Below are positions 56,117-64,000 of a stretch of 64,000 bases of DNA, piece after piece. The stretch covers positions 1,550,001 through 1,614,000 of the forward strand of contig JAUFSD010000007.1 of assembly GCA_033030425.1 (NCBI GenBank), read 5' to 3'. Position 1 is the stretch's first letter. The number at the start of each line of letters is the position of its first letter. Origin of the DNA: Verpa conica. Taxonomy: Eukaryota; Ascomycota; Pezizomycetes; Pezizales; Morchellaceae. The notes beneath the pieces are model-generated. The model was not told the DNA's origin and searched no databases. It saw only the letters and a program-made list of their open reading frames with translations. The position numbers were made by a program, and so were the translations under genes.

Positions 56117-59100
56117 TGTTTGCTAGAGAAGGGTTGCAAGTTATGGGTTTTGCGGATTGTCTGAGTGCGTTGGTGAAGATCAGAGTTGATGGGTTTGGGA
56201 AGCAGATATATATATTGGAGGGCAGAAGGCGTCCACACACCGCCTCCCTATCACTCCCTATCACTCCCTTTCAGGCTTCGATCGATTAACCAACAGAATA
56301 AACAAAATTTAGGGGAGATTTAGCGTCCCGTCCGGGCGTGTGGAGTAAAATGCGGAGATAGTAAATCCCCTGCCGTCTACCTCCATATTTGGGGATACCT
56401 CCAGAATCACTAGGCCCAGTATACCAACATATCCCCTCGTCCGCGCGGAAAGCCGGCTTGATCCTTGAAAACACTCATGTGTACTAGATGTCAGAGCGTA
56501 TTAGCTGTGGAAGAGTAATAATCAATTCGCCCGGAAATACGGCATCGCCCAAAGGGGTTGCGTCATGGTTGCGCTGGAGCAGAAGATTACTAGGCGCATG
56601 TCAGTAAAGCTTGTATTAGTCTATAATCGGCCCACTGCTATGGCTTTTAGTTCTCGTCTTCACCATGGAAAGTCTCGCCATTCGAGATCCAGTTCCTGGA
56701 AAGCCCGTTCAGTAATTGAAAAACCCCATCAATACCCCGCAAAACCTTATTGTTTTCCCCAGAATGTCAATCTTGAAACTCTAGTTTCTCTTTCGCCAGC
56801 TTTGCCCGTGGGCCGAGTGCCGCTACGATCGTTGCCATTTTTGTTTTGCCCACTATACTTTAAAGTGGGCGTGTGTCTAAGACTGGTGTATGTATGAATA
56901 AGTGCATGCCCAATTATCACTCGATCTGCTCTCTCTCTCTCTCTCTATTACTATATGTAAGCCTTAACCCCCACCTCGGTTAATTACGGGCTCTTTTGTG
57001 AGCTCACCTAGAGACCTGAAACCATTGAAATGAATTGATTGATTATAGATCGATTCAATACATATATTTCTCACTCAGCGGAAATACGTATAGTTTTTGT
57101 GGTTATGTAAAGGGTGTGTAGTCCCGACAACATTTGCCGTGCAAGTAAGAGAAGAGGTAGGGGGGGGGTGTGGGAAAGGGCTTTCGCGGTGTTTGCCGGA
57201 AGTAACTATTGTCCGGGCTCCGAGTGAATAATAGAGCCTCTTTCCGCAACACCACAAATCCATGCAAATTACCCGTAGGTAACCTGCATTTCTACCGCTC
57301 ATAGTAACGTATGATAAAAACACCATACTAGATTCTAAGTTTCTGTTCACCATCCCTCCTCCACCCCCCAATGGAAGGTTGTTATTTCCGAGGATAGTCT
57401 CGGTAGCAAAATTCGGTAAGATGGAATTGGAGGGAGGGGGGGGGTTGATTTATCCAAGACTGTAGCCGAGCGGGCTAGATTAGAAGGTAGAGAAAGAGAG
57501 ATGTATGGCACAGAGATATATATGCTAGTTAAGTTAAGGTAAGCTAAAGAGAAGAGAAAGGTCGAAAGAGTCAGCTGCGATAGGGCTCGGGTTGATAGGT
57601 TTCGCGAGAATGCGGTTCGTAAAGAACCCCCTGTAAGAAGACAACGATTCCCGAAGGGATGGGACCCCGCCATCCGGACCGTGCGTTTGAGATTTTCGAA
57701 TCATGGAAGGAAGGGTTTTTTCTTTTCTTTCTTTCTTTCTTTCCTGTATTTATTCGGCTACTGCCGAACCGGTTCGATTCCCGCACATTCTTAGTGTCCG
57801 TCTGTGAGTTTTGTTGGCAAAAGTACATACCTACTAGAAAGGCTTGGTCCTTTTACCCAGAGTAGAGAGAGAGAGAGTTACTTACTTACTCTACCTCATC
57901 ATCCTATCCGTCCCTTACAGCTCAGACCTGTCCGACTGGAATTTCCGGACATCGCAACTACATGCGCTTGACAGCTACAAGGCGTTTTTTTTTTTTTTTT
58001 TGAACAATAAAATGTTTTCATAGGTCATTAAATAATACTAGTGATGGTGATTTTTTCTTCCCCTTCTCTTTCTTTGGGGGGGCCGGGGGCTATGTTCAAC
58101 TGCGTGCTGTGTTGTACTGACAATACCAACCAGAACCTCCAAGTCTAGTGCGAACTGACTGCGCGCGCACGCACGCACGCAGCCAACAAAAACAAACGGA
58201 TGTTGCGCTGCATTGCCCGTCCGTCCGATGTCGTTTTTGGTCCGTTACATACTAGTGCGCGCTGTCCAAAGGATTTGAGAAGACTTTTTTTTTTTTTTTT
58301 TTTTTCTCAAACCAAGCAAACAAGAAAAGAAAGAAAGAAAGAAAGAAAGTAAAGGTGGGGAGAAGAAGGAAGGAAAAAAAAAAAAAAAAATCAAAAGCTC
58401 GGTTTACTTATGGCGTTGTCAGATGTCTACCTTGCCGTCTTCCCTTACCCGACTGTTTGGCCCATCACACATACACAAGATGTCCCTGCATAAGGCACAG
58501 AATCGTCGGGACTGGAAAGATTCGATCATCTACCTATTCTTCAGGATACACCTCGAAACCTTCGGTGGAGACGTTAACGCCTGTGATACCATGGGCAGTA
58601 AACACCGCTTTAATGAACTGCTCATGGTTCTTTTGAGAGATGGTTCTTGAGTTGTGATTGGTAGTTACACTCTTTTTTTCAGCTCACGCTTGTATTTTTT
58701 TTTTTTGGCTTCTTCCCCCCCCTCCTTTTTTTTATATCTGGGGATGAGCTTTGTAATCCAACTTTGTTTGTGGTTTTTGGTCCCTTTTTGTTTTAAAAAA
58801 AAAAGTTTCATCATGAGCTTATCTTTATATGAGTTTTAGATACCATCAAGTTTTTTTTTTCCATTCTAGTGATATTCTCCTATCGTACCGTTCCAGCTCT
58901 GAGCCTCTTTTTAACGCTACAAGAGAGAGAAAAAAAGACCGAGAGAGTATGAAAAGAAAAAAAAAGAAAAAGAGAAGAAAGAAAAAAAGGCAAGTTCCCA
59001 AAAAGCGAAAACAAGAAATAAAATAAATAAAAAATAAATAAAAGAAGATAAAAAAAAACACACTACAAGCTAATGATCAAAGATGCTACCCTAAAGATGA

Positions 59101-59432
59101 AAGATAAAAAAGGGGAAAAAAACAAACCAAAAAAAAAAAAAAAAGACAGGGAACAAAACAAAACAACATGCACCAAGCCTAAAGGGAGCAAAGAAACTAT
59201 AAAGAACCCAGAAATAAAAATAGTAATACAAAAAAAAAACCGACCCAAAAATACACCTAGAGAAGAAAGAAAGCAAGGGAGAAGGAAAGAAAGAAAGAAA
59301 AAAAAGGTCACAATACCCCCCCCTTCCATCTCCGCCTATTGTGTTTTTTTTTTAAAAAAAACCAGAACTACTCAAAACCCAACGATCTCCAGGGAAAAAA
59401 AAAAAAAAAAAAAAAGCGAGAAAAACATCTCC
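56117..59432. other. Intergenic, low-complexity 3' part
   Basis: 56117-56600 contains the transporter promoter. A 110-codon plus frame (56565-56897) is basic with no domain and is not called. Simple repeats: (CT)n 56930-56948, (CTTT)n 57725-57744, (GCAC)n near 58166, (GAAA)n near 58325-58349. From 58290 to 59420 the sequence has very long poly-T, then poly-A/purine runs. Confidence 0.5.
58920..59420. repeat. Purine/A-rich strand-asymmetric tract
   Basis: About 500 nt in which the plus strand is overwhelmingly A with scattered G and C, including runs of 13-20 A (59135-59150, 59395-59416). It lies directly downstream of the Ser-rich gene on the minus strand, whose transcript would be U-rich here. 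Lys-rich (plus) and Phe-rich (minus) frames in it are composition artefacts. Confidence 0.7.
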
Positions 59433-59936
59433 TTAATTTCTCGACTCACAGAAGCAAAGTCCTTGGTTGTCGCTATATCTCGATCTTTCTCTACAGTGGT
59501 TCTCATGCTCCTGACCATTCCCAAACTCCGGACTCAAAAGGACAGAGTTAACGCCCGTCGAGAGGCCACCACTGTTATGGACGATGGCTGATTTTGTTGT
59601 CACGCGCATGTATCCATTTTCGTATCGCTTGGGTCCACCATTCGGGTTGCCGCCCTGAGGTCGGCCAGTGTATACGAACTCCTGTCTTCCGTATGGGAGC
59701 TCTCCGATCACTTGTGCAGGCTTTGTGGCGCTGTGGGATATTTGTGCGGAGCGGGAAGCCGAACGGGAGTGAGAGGTGGTGCTGGAGATATAGCTCTGGC
59801 GGGAAGAAGAGGAGGAGGTTGCGGTGTATGAAGATGCTGCTGAAGACGGGTATGAGTCTGAGGACGAATTGGGAGCAGCAGATGAAGGAGGGTAGCTGTT
59901 ATCAGCTTGGATGACGACGGTGTTGTAGCTGGACAT
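59433..59936 (-). CDS. Ser-rich hypothetical protein (167 aa)
   Basis: A single open frame from ATG 59936 to TAA 59433. Residues 1 to about 75 are Ser/Thr/Ala-rich and disordered (SSDSYPSSAASSYTATSSSS). The middle has a more ordered Gly/Tyr/Arg segment (GELPYGRQEFVYTGRPQGG, NPNGGPKRYENGYMRV). No signal peptide, membrane segment or known domain. The C-terminal 20 residues (ERSRYSDNQGLCFCESRN) look less convincing and could be read-through of an unrecognised intron. A 14-bp TATA-containing palindrome lies about 220 nt upstream, and the leader holds a degenerate tandem repeat, both suggesting a transcribed gene. The function is unknown. Confidence 0.5.
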   Translation of the reverse strand: MSSYNTVVIQADNSYPPSSAAPNSSSDSYPSSAASSYTATSSSSSRQSYISSTTSHSRSASRSAQISHSATKPAQVIGELPYGRQEFVYTGRPQGGNPNGGPKRYENGYMRVTTKSAIVHNSGGLSTGVNSVLLSPEFGNGQEHENHCRERSRYSDNQGLCFCESRN

Positions 59937-59964
59937 TGTGGTTGGGGTTTTTCTTTTTCTTGGG

Positions 59965-60105
59965 AGGGGTGGTAGATGTCAAGAGGGGGGGGGGTGGATA
60001 TCAAGAGTTGGTAGATATCAAGAAGGAGTTTTGGATAAGATGCCCGAAGATAGTCAGGAAAGGTGCCTGGGGATAGTCAAGAGGAGACAGAAGGTATCAA
60101 GGGTC
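59965..60105 (-). repeat. Degenerate tandem motif in the 5' leader of the Ser-rich gene
   Basis: On the plus strand a motif of the form GATA(T/G)TCAAGAG recurs about six times between 59965 and 60105 (TAGATGTCAAGAG, GGATATCAAGAG, TAGATATCAAGAAG, GATAGTCAGG, GGATAGTCAAGAGG, GGTATCAAGGG). Spacing is roughly 20-30 nt. On the transcript strand this reads CTTGATATC-like boxes. It may be a regulatory array or a decayed minisatellite. Confidence 0.5.
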
Positions 60106-60152
60106 AATAAGCAGGTTGGTGGTGAGGCAGCTGGATACTGAGCTTTACTGAG

Positions 60153-60166
60153 GATCTTATATAAGA
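60153..60166 (-). promoter_or_regulatory. TATA-box candidate within a 14-bp palindrome
   Basis: ATCTTATATAAGAT is self-complementary and contains TATATAAG on the strand of the downstream Ser-rich gene, about 220 nt before its ATG. The position would allow a leader of about 190 nt that includes the CTTGATATC repeats. Confidence 0.4.
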
Positions 60167-61248
60167 TGTGAATGAAGAGTCAGAGGGATATAGAGAGAAG
60201 CTTCCTTGGTAGAAACGAACTACGCCTCTTATATCAGATTGATATTCACTACTCCTCACCTCTTTGGGGGAGTGCGCACACCAGATGGGGGCTTGGGCAT
60301 CTTGCGAGCCTGAGCGCGTGCGAACATCGTGCGGGCTGGTGTGCAAAATTGCACTGAAGATCAAGACGACTCAGTCGCTGCGGGACACACTATCGTCATA
60401 ATGTGGCATTGTCGATAGCAGCCTTAAGCTCCCCTTCCCGGCGTAGACAAGCTGGTAAGCGAGTGAGGAATGGGGCCCATTGGCAACCATGCAAACGGGA
60501 TGGGGCTTTTGAATACCCACGAACTGTCAAAATTAAGAACGCACCGCAGTGTACCTACTTTGTTCCTGCAGCTATTACTGCACTTGCGGATGCACTCCCG
60601 CAACTACATGTACCCAACATGACTGCAAGGCTGTAGATTTGCATAACCCCTTAATCCAGATTCGAATTCTGGAAACACCGATTCAACTTTTCCGAATACT
60701 TTCCAGTTCGCACTCAGTGAGTAAATGGGGCTTGGTGTTTATGGTTGCCTACGCTGACTGGATGGTAGGCAGCACCTCAACCGTGGCTGAGTAGGCGCCA
60801 ACACAACCTGAGCTGAGAGCTGAACGTTTTAAGGAGTCATAGCGAACAAAGGATTTGTACATCGCAACAAGATTACATAGTCGTTGATAATAGTTGGCCT
60901 ACTGCCCTCATAGTAATTTACAGGTAAAAAAAAAAACAGCAAATCCACGAGCGCGAAATGTTTCCCAAGACTTTCGCCTTACCAAAACGCCAGCTTTACA
61001 AGATGTAATAATGCAACCTAGACGGTACGACCTAAACTATCCAAAAATAAGAGTTCGCCCTATTTCGCCTCAAGTACCCTTAAATTATTATCTTCTCTAT
61101 TCTGCTCCAAGCCAGGGGATTCTTTAGTATCTTGTGGGTGGTGAAGTCGGACAGGAATCGCTCCCATGTAATTCATGCGAAACAAATGCCAGCAGCTGAT
61201 CGGTTATTCGTTTGCCACCTGTGAGCCTTGCGCACATAATAAGAACAT
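60167..61248. other. Intergenic between the Ser-rich gene and FAB1 3' end
   Basis: No gene is supported. The frames at 60403-60794 and 60894-61127 have no domain. CCAGATTCGAATTCTGG near 60656 resembles a tRNA T-arm, but no cloverleaf can be built around it. Confidence 0.45.
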
Positions 61249-64000
61249 TTAGGAACATGCAAACCTTGGCGCTTCTAGAACATATCTTTCCATAGCCTCG
61301 CGAAATCGGTGTTTGTACTCTCTCGGACTAGTCACCGTTGGCTTTTTGTTTCCACCCCCAGCAAAGCCTTTCTCCTTCACCCAACTCTCAAGTTTCTTGT
61401 CCCACGTGAATGTACGTATGCAGTCTAGTGGGAGCTGTCAGACAAGGCTACAGGAAGGTTAAGATTTCTTGCAGATTCTGTAACGTACCAATGATGCCCA
61501 CGCAAAGCTCTTTTCTGACCTCATCGATTCCGATCATCAGCGAGTAATCCATCACATTTTGCCTTGATAGGAAGAGGGTATCGTTCCACAGAGATGCTCG
61601 TAGCAATTTCTTCGAGTGTTCTCTCACGAAGAGTGGCGACTCGTAAATGAATTCGATCATGTTTTCGTCGAGAAGGACCTCATTTTGATCACCAGTTGAC
61701 TGGGTATATCGATTGCGCATCGAGCCCTTGAGGTCAAAAATCTGATATAGGGGTAAGTAAGTGACCAGTGAGGGTTTCTGCAAGTGCTTACTCTAGTAGT
61801 TTTTCGGTCATAAAAGAGATTTTCCATCACCAAAACATCCCACTTTATTTCTATTCCCGTCGTTGGGTTCTTGATCATGATCTGGTAGAATCCCAGCATC
61901 TTGGCAATGACAGTCGGAAGCTACTTCTCATTAGTAGCCATCACTTGACAGCGAGCTCTCAACTAACTCACCTCATGGAAGAAAGCCTCTGCCATAAATT
62001 GGAAATATGCGGGTGCAAATTTGATAAACGCAGCCGTTTCAATTGGTGCCAAAGCCTTTAATACAAACCTCTCATCCTGTGTCTTTAGGAAAACCGACTT
62101 GGTCTTACCCCCTTTCGAGTCCCATTTGATGCACCGCGACAAAGATTCAACGTATCGATCAGCAACACCGCAGTTCCTTCTCAGTGCATCGAACTGTTCT
62201 GCGAAGAAGATCTTGCAGAACATCTTTGCAGAACCCTCTTGAAACTCTGTTCGTCATAAAATTATATTTTTTAGTACGAATTAGAAAAAGGAGACTAGAG
62301 GTGGAGACGTACGATATTTAAGATGTGTTCCTGTAGTTCTGAGCAGTGATCTTTCGAGTTCAGGATGTTCATCCGCATTAAACGAAGTAGGCCGGGCGCA
62401 GTCTTCAGAATTCTTTGGACCTTCATCAGCACTACGAATCGCATCAAGCTTCCTAGAATAGTCCTCGCAGCTGAGAGCAAATGCAATGAGAGAGCTGGGT
62501 TCATCTTCACGAACGATGACGTCAGAGTCATTAAAAACATGATCTGTTGGATGACTGTATTCCTAAAGTCAGTAATGAAGGCTCTGAATAATTATCGGTA
62601 AAAAAAAACACAGGCCAGAACGTACAGAGGATACTCGAGTGAAGACCATCCACTGGCTGAGCGCTCAGCCCAGAAGTTTGAAAGCATTTTCATCCAGGCA
62701 GATTTCTCGTGTTTAGGTATTAATGGAGTATCTGGATTTGGCGGTAACACGTCTATAATTGGAGGCTGGATGGCTTCGTGATCGCTTGCGGTGGAAAGTT
62801 CACCATCACTCACGTCAACGTCGGATTGTATCAAGCGGTCAGGTCGTGTAATATCTTCTATTTGCTCTCCAATGGGTTCATCCGGGGTTATCGTAACTTC
62901 AGATGGCGAAAACTCTTGTGGAGAATCGGCCTGGATCGTCGAATCCGTGCTCTCAGTCATGTTGCTGGTCTCTCGACTAGGAGGAATGGGCTCAGGTGGT
63001 TCCTCATCAGAGACTTCCTCAACGGCTTCTCTGACGTTGCGGTAGACTTCTACTATAGGCCTTGAAGTTGCTACGGGAAGTGCCCTAGTCCTTTTGGCTG
63101 CAGATAGACGTTTCTCTCTAGCCCTCTCTTTCTCGAACTCTCTGCTCAGCTGGTCGAAGTGCTTTGCCCAGGTTGAAACCTTAGTGTTTTCCTTGCGTTT
63201 CGGAGGTCCAGGAACTGATCGGGGGATTTGGGTTTCCTTAATTTGAGGAGGTTTCTTAGAGAGAGAGGTCAACCGATATCTTTCCATCTTCTTATCAGCC
63301 TTTGCTTTTTCTGCGTTTTGTTTGCGAAGGGTTTCCGTCACTGTGGGTTTTTTGATCGAAAAGGTTTGTGCCTGCGTTAAGGGCCTCAACCCTGACGGAG
63401 TTGCTTCTGAATTCTTTCGTTGGGGCACATGTGGGGTAGATTGTGTTCGGTTGAGAGGGGGTGCTGCCAGCTTTCGCCTTGTATCTACCAGTCTTGGAAT
63501 TGAAGATGTGTTACTAATAGGTGGTCGCTCGCGCTCAAGGGATAGTCGTTCGAGAGATGTCCGAGGGCCAGGATTCTTTACGGATTCGTTTGGCGTATCC
63601 CCATCTGATTTTGCGCCCTCTGATTCTACAAGCGCTGGACTGGATCTAACCTTGGGGTGGATGGGAACTGTAGGGCTATTTGGTGCGGATGGCTCCGGCG
63701 TCGTAGGTTTTAGAGTCGCTTGCTCAAGAGAGGTTTCTTGTCTAGGAGTTAAATCGTCTATAGATTCGAATTGACTAAGTCCTTCTTGCCTAGACATTGG
63801 CTCTGGAGTGACGGTATTAATGCTAGACGCATCCTCGTTATCCTCAGCATTTTCCTCCTTCTCGTTTTTAGCCGACTTCTCTTTGCTACTCTCAATATCA
63901 TCCTCAACCACCGAGGCAAGAACATCATGCGCCTGCTTGGATAACATCTCAGCCGGAGAAGTAGCTAGTTCTATAGTCCCATCGATAGTAGAGGCAGCTT
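61249..64000 (-). CDS. FAB1: Fab1/PIKfyve-type phosphatidylinositol 3-phosphate 5-kinase, C-terminal part
   Basis: Minus-strand gene whose 5' end lies beyond the right edge. Exons in window: 64000-62626, 62554-62313, 62246-61972, 61920-61792, 61741-61489, 61424-61249; all junctions keep frame. The first visible exon is a long disordered Ser/Thr/Pro/Glu-rich region ([23 protein letters not shown]) ending in [11 protein letters not shown] and WSSLEYPL. Splicing then gives [19 protein letters not shown], a signature before the kinase. Kinase domain: [17 protein letters not shown] (ATP-binding Lys), VMENLFYD, the [11 protein letters not shown] loop and [10 protein letters not shown]. The C-terminus ([19 protein letters not shown]) is as in Fab1. 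The enzyme makes PI(3,5)P2 at the vacuole and endosomes, controlling vacuole size and acidification. The FYVE and TCP-1-like domains expected upstream are outside the window. Confidence 0.93.

Noticed and set aside
56565..56897. 110-codon plus-strand ORF divergent from the acetate transporter
   Set aside because: Basic, no recognised domain, and sits in the expected promoter region.
57765..57785. GGTTCGATTCC, a perfect tRNA B-box-like sequence
   Set aside because: No A box or acceptor stem upstream; the preceding sequence is a (CTTT)n tract.
59073..59591. 172-codon Lys-rich plus-strand ORF
   Set aside because: Encoded by A-rich simple sequence and antisense to the more credible Ser-rich gene.
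60650..60675. CCAGATTCGAATTCTGG resembling a T-arm
   Set aside because: The palindrome lacks the G53-C61 pair and no matching acceptor stem lies at the expected distance.
1..64000. CRISPR arrays, integrases, bacterial operons or prophage
   Set aside because: No regularly spaced repeats or bacterial ribosome-binding sites; the gene content and introns are fungal throughout.

Overview
The window looks like nuclear DNA of a filamentous ascomycete (Pezizomycotina). The protein-coding genes are cut by short introns (mostly 46-78 nt) with GT...AG ends and CTRAY-type branch sites. The gene set is fungal and eukaryotic: mitochondrial Hsp70, mitochondrial EF-G, COX10, Srs2-type helicase, PNGase, G1 cyclin, GPR1/FUN34/YaaH acetate transporter, Fab1 PIP kinase. 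A fungal NOD-like receptor with ankyrin repeats fits the same group. The class cannot be fixed from sequence alone. Nothing suggests a prokaryotic, organellar or viral replicon. I rebuilt exon structures by hand; nearly all spliced models keep frame exactly, which is the main support for them.

Layout. (1) 1-6.9 kb: TA-rich accessory DNA with an unidentified reading frame running off the left edge, an imperfect inverted repeat (3.4-3.7 kb) and a 425-bp element with 20-nt terminal inverted repeats (4576-5000). (2) 6.9-9.1 kb: an 8-exon, apparently intact HSPA12-like Hsp70/actin-fold ATPase. (3) 9.7-19.5 kb: a small single-pass membrane protein, a probably mitochondrial succinate-semialdehyde/aldehyde dehydrogenase, mitochondrial Hsp70 (SSC1), mitochondrial elongation factor G (MEF1) and a 130-aa AcpS-type phosphopantetheinyl transferase (PPT2). 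(4) 20.0-24.9 kb: a 1420-aa NLR (Helo-like N-terminus, NACHT, 20 ankyrin repeats), divergent from PPT2. (5) 25.5-33.3 kb: COX10, an Srs2/UvrD helicase with a PIP-box tail, and a small Cys-rich protein, all on the minus strand. (6) 36.9-38.8 kb: peptide N-glycanase. (7) 38.8-45.5 kb: long gene-free stretch between convergent genes. (8) 45.5-46.7 kb: G1/S cyclin, followed upstream by 8.4 kb with no gene I can support. (9) 55.1-56.1 kb: acetate transporter; 59.4-59.9 kb: Ser-rich hypothetical; 61.2 kb to right edge: C-terminal half of a Fab1-type phosphatidylinositol-3-phosphate 5-kinase.

How the genes fit together. Five genes between 10 and 27 kb serve mitochondria: GABA-shunt dehydrogenase, import/folding chaperone, translation factor, acyl-carrier-protein activation and heme A synthesis. 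The small membrane protein at 9.7 kb may be a sixth. The NLR sits among them as an accessory gene of the heterokaryon-incompatibility/innate-immunity type. Srs2 (recombination control), the G1 cyclin (cell-cycle entry), PNGase (ERAD) and Fab1 (vacuolar lipid signalling) are ordinary housekeeping genes. I found no convincing tRNA, rRNA or CRISPR array.
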